Shown: piece after piece, positions 1 through 7,616 of the stretch
How positions within the stretch are numbered: position 1 is the stretch's first letter
Layout: the number at the start of each line of letters is the position of its first letter
Assembly: GCA_049509395.1 (NCBI GenBank)
Contig: JBEKZY010000103.1
Coordinates: forward strand, 1 to 14,899
DNA length: 14,899 nt
Direction: 5' to 3'
Source: JBEKIK01 sp049509395
GTDB taxonomy: Bacteria; Planctomycetota; Planctomycetia; Pirellulales; Thermoguttaceae
Made by a program: the position numbers and the translations under genes
Notes under the pieces: model-generated
The model's input: only the letters and a program-made list of their open reading frames with translations
Told to the model about the DNA's origin: nothing
Database searches by the model: none

Positions 1-1
1 T

Positions 2-1489
2 ACAGCGCTTGCATTTATTCAATTCGGGGTTTTTGCCGCCGATGAGTTCCAGGATTTGGTCAATCAGATTCCGCGTTCGGCCAACGCGGTGGTGCTTTTG
101 AACCTGGAAAAGGCGAAGAACAGCCCTCTGGGGCTGAAGGAGGATTGGAAGGAGAAGATCGAGAATGCGTTTGCCGCAGGTTCTTCCCGCGTGCCGCCGC
201 AAGCGGCGCGATTTGTATTGGCTTCTAAGATCGACTTTGAATTCATGGAGCCTATCTGGGAAGTCGCGATCATGGACCTTGACGAAGAAATTCCTTTGGA
301 ACCATTGGCGAAGGCCCGCGGCGGCACGTTGGATACGATTGAAGGTCTGCCGGCGCTCTTGTTGCCGAACGACACGTACCTTGTGCAACTCGGTCCCAAG
401 ACGCTCGGCGGGATGGCGCCGGCGAACCGCCAGGAAGTAGTGCGTTGGATTCGCGAGGTGCGCAAACCATCCCCGCCTCCGCTCTCCCCTTACCTGCAAA
501 AGGCGGCCGTGTACTCCGACGAGACCGGCAGCGAGATCATTATGGCGCTGGATCTGGATGGCGTGATGTCGTTCGAGCGAGTTGGCAAGTACCTGAAATC
601 GCACCAGAAAGACCTGGATGAGTGGAAGGCAGATCTGGTCAAGACAACGCAATTGTTCAGCAGCATTCAGGGGATCCGAATTGGCGTTCGCGTCGGCGAG
701 AAACAATCGAGCAAGATCGCCGTGGACTTGCGCACCGACGCATCGGCCGCCGCATCTTATGCGAAGCCGCTATTGCTCCAGGTCTTGTCCGACAAGGGTG
801 CATCGATCGAGGACTTTCAGTCGTGGACCGTCCAGACCAAGGGGAGCGAGATTTCACTATCCGGCATACTCTCGACCGACGGTAGGCGGCGGCTGTTGAG
901 CGTAATCGAATCGCCGGTCACCGAAAACAGCCTGTCCAAGGCGCCAGGCGTCAGTCCTGGCGAAACGCCGGCGACGGAGGGGAAGAAGTCGCTGGAATAC
1001 TTTCGCGCGGTGGTGGGAATGGCCGACGATCTGAAGAAAGACATGCGCAGTGCGAAGAACCTGGCTTCCACTCAATTATATTTCGATAAATACGCCAAGC
1101 GAATCGAGCGAATGCCCATCCTCGGCGTGGACGAAGAACTTCTGAATTACAGCGCCTTTGTCGCCGATACGCTGCGCCAGGCGACCGGCTCGGTAAAGAC
1201 GATGGGAATCCAGACGAACGTTCGCCAAACGCAGGCTACCGGCGGCGGCACGTATTCGGCCAATGGCGGCTATTACGGCTATGGAGGGTATCGCTATGGA
1301 GCTTATGGCGTCTACGGCCGCGGTGCACAGATGGCCGACCTCAAGGCCGCCGGCGCCCAAAAGCGCGTGGTCGGGGCGGAGGAGACGGCCATCGCGGCCA
1401 CCGACGTTCAGCAACTGCGTCAAAACCTCATTGCCGCCACCACGGACATCCGCCGCAAGATGACCCAGAAATACCAGATTGAGTTTTAA
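2..1489 (+). CDS. Exported protein of unknown function, 5' end missing
   Basis: The reading frame is open from base 2, so the gene starts left of the window; 495 codons are visible before TAA at 1487. The first residues (TALAFIQFGVFAADEF) look like the end of a signal peptide with cleavage after the Ala-Ala of FAA, which makes the internal TTG at 56 an unlikely true start. The mature protein is soluble-looking, with mixed alpha/beta composition and no further membrane segment. Near the C-terminus, bases about 1240-1324 encode a 28-residue patch with 12 Gly and 8 Tyr, followed by an Ala-rich, probably helical tail ending YQIEF. I recognise no catalytic motif or named family and assign no function. 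It is convergent with the sulfatase downstream (48 bp gap). Export is fairly sure; role is unknown. Confidence 0.85.
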   Translation, partial: TALAFIQFGVFAADEFQDLVNQIPRSANAVVLLNLEKAKNSPLGLKEDWKEKIENAFAAGSSRVPPQAARFVLASKIDFEFMEPIWEVAIMDLDEEIPLEPLAKARGGTLDTIEGLPALLLPNDTYLVQLGPKTLGGMAPANRQEVVRWIREVRKPSPPPLSPYLQKAAVYSDETGSEIIMALDLDGVMSFERVGKYLKSHQKDLDEWKADLVKTTQLFSSIQGIRIGVRVGEKQSSKIAVDLRTDASAAASYAKPLLLQVLSDKGASIEDFQSWTVQTKGSEISLSGILSTDGRRRLLSVIESPVTENSLSKAPGVSPGETPATEGKKSLEYFRAVVGMADDLKKDMRSAKNLASTQLYFDKYAKRIERMPILGVDEELLNYSAFVADTLRQATGSVKTMGIQTNVRQTQATGGGTYSANGGYYGYGGYRYGAYGVYGRGAQMADLKAAGAQKRVVGAEETAIAATDVQQLRQNLIAATTDIRRKMTQKYQIEF

Positions 1490-1537
1490 AGCTGTTTTAT
1501 CTTCAGAATTAGTGAATCACGCGCGCTGGGATATTGC

Positions 1538-4072
1538 CTACTCGCTTGCCTTGTTGTTTCGCTGGCTTTGTTCGCGGAGGAGTTTTTCATCTTCGGGAGT
1601 CAACTTAGGCCGTTCAATCTTGATGGTTAGTTTGTTCAACTTGCCGGTGAAGCGGAACGGCACCTGGTAGTCCTTATCGTCCACCGGCGTGCCGGTGTCT
1701 GATCCGATGTCGAAGGTCTCGTCCCACTGCAAGATGAACGGAAGGGTGCGATCCATCTTCTGGGCGGCAACTTCCTTGCCGTCCACCTTGAGCACGCCGG
1801 TGCCGCTTCGGCCGATGCCGCTCATATTGTTGAAGGCCAGCGTGCCCATGCCCATGCCGTCGTACTTGAAATCAAACTCGAGTGTGTGATTGCCGGGGGC
1901 GAGTGCGCTGGGGCTTTCCCAGCGAACGCGTTTGAGGTCGACCAGGTTCCAGAGGAACACCGGTTTGCCCTTGAGCACATAAAATCCGTAGCCGCCGAAC
2001 CGTCCGCCGGAAGTCAACAGCACGCCTTCGGCGCCGCCGTCGGGCACTACGATGTCTGCCGTAATCGTGTAGGAACAGTTCAGCAAGAGCGGGGAGTCGC
2101 CCTGCGGGATGCCGGTTACGGGCTTTGTGTAGGTGAATTCGCTGCGGCCCGCGGTGATATTGGGGCGCGGCACTACGAGTCGCGTGGCCACTGAGGCGTC
2201 AAGCGGCAGGACTTGATACTTCTGCGCCTCGGATAGGAACAGATCCTGCATTTCCTTGAGTTTGGCGGGATTGGCCGCCGCTACGTCGTTCGACTGCGTC
2301 CAGTCCTTCGTCAGGTCGTATAGCTCCCAGGTGCAGTTGTTGAAGGGATCCTGGTTGACCGGACCTGCAACGTCCCAAGGCGGGCGGATGACTTTTGTGC
2401 TGGCGATCCAACCATCGTGATAGATGGCGTGGTCGCCCATCATTTCGAAATATTGCGTTTTGTGCCGCGATGGAGCATTGGCGTTGACCTTATCAAAAGT
2501 GTAGGCAAAGCTCACGCCTTCGATAGGTTTCTGTTTGATGCCATCGACTTCCTCAGGCGCGAAAATGCCGCAGACTTCGAGGATAGTCGGCACGACGTCA
2601 ATCACGTGATGGAACTGATTGCGGATGCCGCCGGCGTCTTTGATGTGGCCGGGCCACGACACGCACATGCCCTGCCGGACGCCGCCGAAGTGCGAGGCGA
2701 TCTGCTTCGTCCAACTGAATGGCGTGTCGAAGGCCCAGGTCCAGGGAACGGCCATGTGGTTGTAGGTCCGGTCAGAGCCCCAGGCATCATAGAAATACTT
2801 CAACTGGTCTTCGACCGGCACATTGACGCCGTTAAACATGGCCACCTCGTTAGGCGTGCCGACCAACGTGCCCTCGGCGCTGCTGCCGTTGTCGCCGCTG
2901 ATGTAGATTATCAGCGTGTTATCGAGCTTGCCCATGTCTTCGACGGCCTGAATCACCCGGCCGATCTCGTGGTCGGTGTAGGCGAGGTAGGCGGCATAGA
3001 CCTCGACTTGGCGGATGAACATCTTCTTTTCATCGGCGCCCAGCGCGTCCCATTGTTTCAACAGTTTGTCCGGCCAGGGGGTCATCTTGGCGTCCTGGGG
3101 GATGACGCCGAGCCGCTTCTGGTTGGCAAAGATGGTGTTGCGCAGTTCATTCCAGCCCTTGTCGAACAGGTGCATGTTGTGGATCTTCTCAATCCACTCC
3201 GGCGTGGCATGGTGCGGGGCGTGCGTGCCGCCGGGGACGTAATAGCAGAAGAATGGCTTGCCGGGATCAATCTGGTTGAGCTGGTTCATCCAGTTGATGG
3301 CGTCGTCGGCCATGGCGGTGGTGAGGTTCCATTTCGGATTGCCCACATAGGGATAAATTGCCGTGGTTTGGCGGAACAGGTTCGGCTGCCACTGGCTGGT
3401 GTCGCCGCCGACGAATCCGTAGAAATAATCGAAGCCCATGCCGATGGGCCACTGGTCGAACGGCCCCATCTGGCTTGCCTGGAAGGTCGGCGTGTTGTGG
3501 TCCTTGCCGAACCACGAGGTGGAGTAGCCGTTGTCCTTGAGAATCAGGCCGATGGTTGCCTTGTCTTTTGGGATGATGCTGTCATAGCCCGGGAAACCCG
3601 TGGATTGTTCGGAGACCACGCCGAAGCCCGCCGAGTGATGGTTGCGGCCCGTGATAAGCGCTGCGCGCGTGGGTGAGCAGAGCGCGGTGGAATGGAACTG
3701 CGTATATCGCAGACCCGTATTGGCGATGCGATCCAACGCGGGCGTGGGGATGACGCCGCCGAATGTACTCGGGGCGCCGAAGCCGACGTCGTCGGTCATG
3801 ATAAGAAGCACGTTGGGCGCGCCTTTGGGCGGCACCACCCGCGGCGGCCACCAGGGCGTTGATTGCGCGGCGTTCTCCTTGATAACGCCGCCGAATTTCG
3901 GATCGGGCGGAGGCAATTGCTTCCCGTCAATGGTCGTTGTAGCACTGGGCGAGCCGGACACGCCGGTTGTCTGCTGGGCCATGCCGGGCAGCGCAGCCAG
4001 AATCAAGATCAATATTAATACGACCGGCAAAATGTCGCACACACAGCGGCTTGGATTGGGACGGATTTTCAT
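1538..4072 (-). CDS. Secreted arylsulfatase (FGly-type, S1 family), large form
   Basis: Type I sulfatase, hydrolysing sulfate esters with a formylglycine made from Cys by a separate enzyme. The 844-residue product has a signal peptide (hydrophobic run about 15-30, likely cut after GMA at about 32). The active-site signature CSPTR is complete, with Cys132 the FGly precursor. Metal and substrate residues of the fold are visible: Asp94-Asp95 (TDD), Lys190 and His192 (FGKDH), His284 (GGTHAPH), Asp394-Asn395 (SGDNG) and Lys456. Residues about 640-820 form an extra beta-rich C-terminal domain, which accounts for the length above the usual 450-600. The ATG at 4072 is preceded by GGAG six bases upstream, and a promoter candidate lies about 95 bp upstream. 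It is divergent from a second sulfatase. The fold is secure; the substrate cannot be told from sequence. Confidence 0.95.
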   Translation of the reverse strand: MKIRPNPSRCVCDILPVVLILILILAALPGMAQQTTGVSGSPSATTTIDGKQLPPPDPKFGGVIKENAAQSTPWWPPRVVPPKGAPNVLLIMTDDVGFGAPSTFGGVIPTPALDRIANTGLRYTQFHSTALCSPTRAALITGRNHHSAGFGVVSEQSTGFPGYDSIIPKDKATIGLILKDNGYSTSWFGKDHNTPTFQASQMGPFDQWPIGMGFDYFYGFVGGDTSQWQPNLFRQTTAIYPYVGNPKWNLTTAMADDAINWMNQLNQIDPGKPFFCYYVPGGTHAPHHATPEWIEKIHNMHLFDKGWNELRNTIFANQKRLGVIPQDAKMTPWPDKLLKQWDALGADEKKMFIRQVEVYAAYLAYTDHEIGRVIQAVEDMGKLDNTLIIYISGDNGSSAEGTLVGTPNEVAMFNGVNVPVEDQLKYFYDAWGSDRTYNHMAVPWTWAFDTPFSWTKQIASHFGGVRQGMCVSWPGHIKDAGGIRNQFHHVIDVVPTILEVCGIFAPEEVDGIKQKPIEGVSFAYTFDKVNANAPSRHKTQYFEMMGDHAIYHDGWIASTKVIRPPWDVAGPVNQDPFNNCTWELYDLTKDWTQSNDVAAANPAKLKEMQDLFLSEAQKYQVLPLDASVATRLVVPRPNITAGRSEFTYTKPVTGIPQGDSPLLLNCSYTITADIVVPDGGAEGVLLTSGGRFGGYGFYVLKGKPVFLWNLVDLKRVRWESPSALAPGNHTLEFDFKYDGMGMGTLAFNNMSGIGRSGTGVLKVDGKEVAAQKMDRTLPFILQWDETFDIGSDTGTPVDDKDYQVPFRFTGKLNKLTIKIERPKLTPEDEKLLREQSQRNNKASE

Positions 4073-4165
4073 ATCATGCTCCCATCGATTGAAATGTGGT
4101 TAGACAGACCGAAAATCAGATCGAAAACACGTCGACATCTGGAGATCAAGAAACAGAATCAACAA

Positions 4166-4193
4166 ATTATAGAAGTGCGACTGGATAGGTAAA
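4166..4193 (-). promoter_or_regulatory. Candidate sigma70-type promoter for the left sulfatase
   Basis: Read on the minus strand: TTTACC (4193-4188, four of six matches to the -35 consensus), a 16-base spacer, then a perfect TATAAT (4171-4166). Transcription would start about 90 bases before the ATG at 4072. Planctomycete promoters are less well described than those of E. coli, so this is a pattern match only. Confidence 0.35.
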
Positions 4194-4600
4194 CAATATC
4201 AATAAAACTAACAAGACTCGTAATACTTCAAAGTGCGCAAGTATCTCATTGGCAAGATGTTAGCCAACATATTTTACGGTGATTTATGGATCAATATGCC
4301 TGGAGGACACTTATTGGTTTTTCGCTATTGATATATGAGTGCGATAGATGGTATTTCATCATGCAATGAAAGTCCTTAAACGGCCGGAGGTTATTGGATT
4401 GCAGTTTTTGGGAATAAAGGATTTAAGATCTTGTCTCGGTTCACATTGACGCCAATAATTCCTTACCGGCTCTGTATAACATTCTGAAATCATATCGTTC
4501 TACGGCGGATACCGCGGAAAAGCGGTACCTTGCGCCCAGGAGTCTATCATCGCACAGATAAGTGCGATTATGTCTTTACTATCTCAGTTTCAATTAAGCG

Positions 4601-4607
4601 AAGGAGG
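4601..4607 (+). promoter_or_regulatory. Strong ribosome binding site fixing the start of the right sulfatase
   Basis: AAGGAGG ends seven bases before the ATG at 4615. This selects 4615 over the in-frame ATG at 4570, which has no such site and would put extra non-hydrophobic residues before the signal peptide. Confidence 0.8.
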
Positions 4608-4614
4608 TGCAAAT

Positions 4615-6249
4615 ATGAAGTATGATAAGTTAGCGCCTTTTGTGATCGGGCTGTTTGTGCCGGTGCTGGTGTTTGCGCTGGGCGACGATGCCTTTGCACA
4701 GGCCGCTAAAAAGCCCAACATTGTCGTCATCATGGGCGATGACATCGGCATGTGGAACATCGGCGCCTACCACCGCGGAATGATGGCCGGCAGGACGCCG
4801 CACCTTGACAAACTCGCCAAAGAGGGCATGCTGTTCACCGACTACTACGCCGAGGCGAGTTGTACGGCGGGCCGCGCGAATTTCATCACCGGTGAACTGC
4901 CGATACGCACCGGCATGACGACGGTCGGCCAGGCAGGCGCCAAGATAGGCATTCCGGCGGAGGCATGCACGATTGCCACAGCACTTAAGTCCCTGGGATA
5001 TGCCACGGGCCAGTTCGGCAAGAACCACCTCGGCGATCTGAATGAGTTTCTGCCCACCGTTCACGGTTTTGATGAATTCTTCGGTTACCTGTATCACCTC
5101 GATGCAATGGAAGATCCGGCGCACCCCGCCTATCCGCAGGAGTTGTTGAACGTCGTCGGTCCGCGCAACATGGTTCACTCCTGGGCGACCGATAAGGATG
5201 ACACCACCGAGATGCCGCGCTGGGGCAAAATCTGCAAACAAAGGATCGAGGATGCCGGCACGCTCTATCCGAAACGGATGGAGACGGTGGACGATGAAAT
5301 TTTGGATTGGACGTTGAAGTTCATGGACAAGGCCAAGGCCGCCAATAAGCCGTTCTTTGTATGGCTCAACCCCACGCGCATGCACATCGTCACACACCTC
5401 TCTCCGAAATACGAGGCCTTGCGCAACTCGAAGAATGGCTGGAGCATTCAAGAAGCGGGCATGGCCCAGATTGACGACATCGTCGGTTCGGTGATGCAGT
5501 ATCTCAAGGACAACGGCTTTGATGACAATACCATCGTCGTGTTCACCACCGACAACGGCACCGAAGCCTTCACCTGGCCCGATGGCGGACAGACGCCGTT
5601 CGCGCAGTGCAAAGGAACGGTCATGGAAGGCGGCTTCCGCGTGCCGTGCATCCTGCGCTGGCCCGGCCATGTGCCGGCTGACTCGGTGCAGAATGGCATC
5701 TTCTCCGGCATGGACTGGTTCCCCACCTTTCTCGCCGCTGCCGGCAACCCGAATATCACCGACCAGTTGCTCAAGGGTGTGACTCTCGGCGACCGGACTT
5801 ACAAGAACCATCTTGACGGCTACAACCAGATAGACGCCATCACCGGCAAGGGTCCATCGGCTCGTCACGAAATCTGGTATTTCGGGGAAAGCACGCTTGG
5901 CGCGGTGCGCATTGACGACTACAAGTATCGGTTCATTGACCAGCCGCAGGGCTGGCTGGGTGTCAAGGGACACGTTGACGTACCCTTCCTGATCAACCTC
6001 CGCCTGGATCCTTTCGAGCGCACGGGCTGGCCGGAAGACGGGACGAAAAACGGGTCACAGGCATACTTCGATTGGTTCAAGTATGAATTCTGGCGATTCG
6101 TATTTGTTCAACAACAAGTGGCGAAGCTGGCCCAGACGGCCATTGAATATCCGCCGATGCAGCGGGGCGCGAGCTTCAATCTTGAGGCGCTGAAAGCGGA
6201 ACTGGCTAAAAAAATGGAAGAGGCGCAAAGCCACGGCACCGGCAATTAA
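4615..6249 (+). CDS. Secreted arylsulfatase (FGly-type, S1 family), second subfamily
   Basis: A 544-residue type I sulfatase from the ATG at 4615. An N-terminal signal peptide (hydrophobic about 8-22, likely cut near AFA/AQA at 27-30) is followed at once by the sulfatase beta-strand and metal site IVVIMGDD (Asp42-Asp43). The FGly signature is CTAGR with Cys83 as precursor; it fits C-x-[PA]-x-R but uses Ala where the left neighbour has Pro. Other family residues are Lys136 and His138 (FGKNH), His257, Asp313-Asn314 (TTDNG) and Lys333 in CKGTVMEGG. Length is usual for a one-domain sulfatase plus C-terminal subdomain; it lacks the extra C-terminal domain of its divergent neighbour. The two differ in motifs and layout and are not a recent duplication. 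The likely role is desulfation outside the cytoplasm; the substrate is unknown. Confidence 0.95.
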   Translation: MKYDKLAPFVIGLFVPVLVFALGDDAFAQAAKKPNIVVIMGDDIGMWNIGAYHRGMMAGRTPHLDKLAKEGMLFTDYYAEASCTAGRANFITGELPIRTGMTTVGQAGAKIGIPAEACTIATALKSLGYATGQFGKNHLGDLNEFLPTVHGFDEFFGYLYHLDAMEDPAHPAYPQELLNVVGPRNMVHSWATDKDDTTEMPRWGKICKQRIEDAGTLYPKRMETVDDEILDWTLKFMDKAKAANKPFFVWLNPTRMHIVTHLSPKYEALRNSKNGWSIQEAGMAQIDDIVGSVMQYLKDNGFDDNTIVVFTTDNGTEAFTWPDGGQTPFAQCKGTVMEGGFRVPCILRWPGHVPADSVQNGIFSGMDWFPTFLAAAGNPNITDQLLKGVTLGDRTYKNHLDGYNQIDAITGKGPSARHEIWYFGESTLGAVRIDDYKYRFIDQPQGWLGVKGHVDVPFLINLRLDPFERTGWPEDGTKNGSQAYFDWFKYEFWRFVFVQQQVAKLAQTAIEYPPMQRGASFNLEALKAELAKKMEEAQSHGTGN

Positions 6250-6328
6250 CGGAAATGGCCTTTACACGGCGGGCGGTCCGCACCCCGTTGATCGTCCCGC
6301 CACGGCAGACGTAAGTATCGACACACTA

Positions 6329-6357
6329 GGCCGCACCTGTCCTAACCGGGTGCGGCC
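6329..6357 (+). other. Stem-loop between sulfatase and small membrane protein
   Basis: Perfect 9-bp inverted repeat GGCCGCACC / GGTGCGGCC around an 11-base loop. There is no T-run after it, so it is not a standard intrinsic terminator; it could stabilise the upstream mRNA end, be a factor-assisted stop, or lie in the leader of the gene at 6384. Confidence 0.6.
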
Positions 6358-6383
6358 CGGCAAAGCAAACAAACGGAAGGACC

Positions 6384-6782
6384 ATGAGAATTCTGCTGGC
6401 GGTGACAGCGGTCATCGAGGCGGGAGCCGGCTTGGCTTTGATGTGTTGCCCGTCGGCAACGGCGGCGCTGCTGCTGGGTTCACAACTCGATATGCCTGCA
6501 GCGTTGACGCTGGGGCGCGTGGCCGGGGTGGCGTTGTTCGCGCTGGGCGTTGCCTGCTGGCTCGCACAATACGACGCGCAGAGCTGCGCCGCGAGAGAGT
6601 TGGTCAGTGCAATGGTGCTGTATAACCTTGGCGCGGTTGTCATCCTCGGTACGGCCGGTATTCGGTCGCAGCCGGTCGGCATTGCCTTGTGGCCGGCCGT
6701 TGTGCTGCACGCAGTGATGACCGTCTGGTGCATCGCATGTCTTTTAAGAAGGCCGACGCGGATAGACGAAAAAACGAAATAA
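6384..6782 (+). CDS. Small integral membrane protein, about four helices
   Basis: A 132-residue very hydrophobic protein. Membrane segments are suggested at about 3-32 (one long or two short), 38-61, 70-92 and 98-121, with a charged C-terminal tail (RRPTRIDEKTK) that would be cytoplasmic. The ATG at 6384 has GGAAGG at 6375-6380, closer than usual. No catalytic motif is visible; the overall look recalls small DoxX/DUF-type membrane proteins, but I cannot name a family. It lies 134 bp after the sulfatase on the same strand with a strong hairpin between, so co-transcription is possible but not shown. The next gene converges on it with a 59-bp gap. The coding call is supported by length, composition and frame; the function is unknown. 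Confidence 0.75.
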   Translation: MRILLAVTAVIEAGAGLALMCCPSATAALLLGSQLDMPAALTLGRVAGVALFALGVACWLAQYDAQSCAARELVSAMVLYNLGAVVILGTAGIRSQPVGIALWPAVVLHAVMTVWCIACLLRRPTRIDEKTK

Positions 6783-6841
6783 ACAGAAAGGCGCCAAACA
6801 TTGCCGGACATGGCTAGTAGGAAGATGGATGCAAAAACAAG

Positions 6842-7171
6842 TTAGTTCTTCGGTGTTTTGCGGTCATCTGTTGCTCCCTTTTTACCGGCCCATCTACTTT
6901 GAATACCCCAAACGATAGCCAGAAATAATAAGGAGCCGATAAATCCCGCGACTACTTCCTGAAAGCTGATAGTCACCGCGCCCAAGAGCCCAAGATTGAT
7001 TTTAAGGACCTTGAATAAGAAACCTCCGATCAAGGCTCCCACCAATCCGATGCCCAGGTTGAGGATTCGGCCGAATCCTTCTTTCCGGCCTTTAACCAGC
7101 ATGCCTGCCAGCGATCCCGCCAATGCACCGACGATCAACCAGGCAATTACTTCATCAAATGTAATCTGCAT
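6842..7171 (-). CDS. GlsB/YeaQ/YmgE family stress-response membrane protein
   Basis: A 109-residue inner-membrane protein of the Transgly_assoc-like (GlsB/YeaQ/YmgE) family. Family features seen are an N-terminal helix ending in glycines (IVGALAGSLAGMLVKG), a charged loop KGRKEGFG, a second glycine-rich helix (LGIGLVGALIGGFLF) and a third helix (VVAGFIGSLLFLAIVWG). It is a little longer than the usual 80-90 residues because of a loop between helices 2 and 3 and a charged tail. The start at 7171 is chosen over the in-frame ATG at 7201 because TAGGAGC lies eight bases upstream and the protein then begins, as in relatives, just before helix 1. Members are induced by general stress in several bacteria, with unknown biochemical role. 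It is monocistronic, with a promoter candidate close upstream. Confidence 0.9.
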   Translation of the reverse strand: MQITFDEVIAWLIVGALAGSLAGMLVKGRKEGFGRILNLGIGLVGALIGGFLFKVLKINLGLLGAVTISFQEVVAGFIGSLLFLAIVWGIQSRWAGKKGATDDRKTPKN

Positions 7172-7191
7172 GAAAGTTGCTCCTATAAAGA

Positions 7192-7220
7192 TTGATAGCA
7201 TGGTTTCGACTTTTAGTCAA
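7192..7220 (-). promoter_or_regulatory. Candidate promoter of the GlsB/YeaQ-type gene
   Basis: On the minus strand: TTGACT (7220-7215, five of six), exactly 17 bases, then TATCAA (7197-7192, four of six). The transcript would start just before the ribosome binding site and give a leader of roughly 15-20 bases. Two perfect TATAAT words farther upstream (within 7266-7288) lack a -35 at proper spacing. Confidence 0.4.
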
Positions 7221-7447
7221 TTACATATAGTCGAGCCATGGTTTTTCGATGGTCATCCCATGGAATCATATTATAACAAATTATATGACAACAACCATAT
7301 AGTTTGACCGTTTCAGCGAACCAAATAGTTAAAAGACCTTATTAGAAGTAGTATATGAAGAATCGGCTCAGTTCCTCCTGGTTTAGATTATTCAAAAGTC
7401 CGTTCCGGTGTGCTTTGGGTTGCCGCCGAAAGAACTGCCGAGCGTTA

Positions 7448-7472
7448 CCCTAGCTTGCGCTTCGGGCTAGTA
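7448..7472. repeat. Short hairpin repeat, CTAGCCCGAAGCGCAAG type
   Basis: The minus strand reads CTAGCCCGAAGCGCAAGCTAG. It folds into an 8-bp stem (7450-7457 with 7463-7470, two G-U pairs if read as plus-strand RNA) and a five-base loop. I recall near-identical words as abundant dispersed repeats in planctomycete intergenic DNA; only one copy is in this window, so its status as a repeat rests on that memory. Confidence 0.5.
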
Positions 7473-7616
7473 TCCCGCACTCTGCGCCGGAAATTACAAA
7501 CCATGAATAATCCGGGCTGGAAATTGGGCCAGGCACTATGTTAGAATCGGTCTTGCGGAGATACTGTCAACAATATACGAATAGACTGAAATAAAGATAA
7601 TTGCCGGGGACCGATC

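Larger units (their letters stand above)
4073..4614. other. Divergent intergenic control region, 542 bp
   Basis: AT-rich stretch between two outward-facing sulfatase genes; no credible ORF or RNA gene was seen. It holds a sigma70-like promoter candidate for the left gene (4166-4193, minus strand), three exact copies of AGTGCGA (4174, 4338, 4561) plus AGTGCGC at 4232, all on the plus strand, and a small hairpin at 4510-4527 (TACCGC, six-base loop GGAAAA, GCGGTA) in the probable leader of the right gene. No well-spaced promoter was found for the right gene. Confidence 0.6.
7172..7616. other. Intergenic region, 445 bp
   Basis: Divergent gap between the GlsB-type gene and the cytochrome gene; no ORF with coding character and no RNA gene recognised. 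It contains the promoter candidate at 7192-7220, an AT-rich dyad at 7266-7288 (TCATAT / ATATGA), and a GC-rich hairpin repeat at 7448-7472. Nothing else stands out, and no convincing promoter was found for the cytochrome gene. Confidence 0.6.

Noticed and set aside
2417..3676. Long open frame on the plus strand opposite the left sulfatase (419 codons)
   Set aside because: It lies wholly inside the sulfatase gene, has no ribosome site, no recognisable domain and a His/Val/Asp-rich composition typical of the reverse frame of a GC-biased gene.
4446..4480. TTGACG and TATAAC as a promoter of the right sulfatase
   Set aside because: The spacer is 23 bases, too long for a sigma70-type promoter.
4570..4614. 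Upstream ATG adding 15 residues to the right sulfatase
   Set aside because: The AAGGAGG seven bases before 4615 and the signal peptide beginning there make 4615 the start.
4630..5973. Long open frame on the minus strand opposite the right sulfatase (447 codons)
   Set aside because: It is the antisense shadow of a gene with all catalytic motifs in place; its composition is again that of a mirror frame.
6329..6357. Intrinsic terminator after the right sulfatase
   Set aside because: The stem is strong but no T-run follows, so it was listed only as a stem-loop.
7172..7201. Upstream ATG for the GlsB-type protein
   Set aside because: TAGGAGC eight bases before 7171 fits the later start, and the extra ten residues would hold the ribosome site itself.
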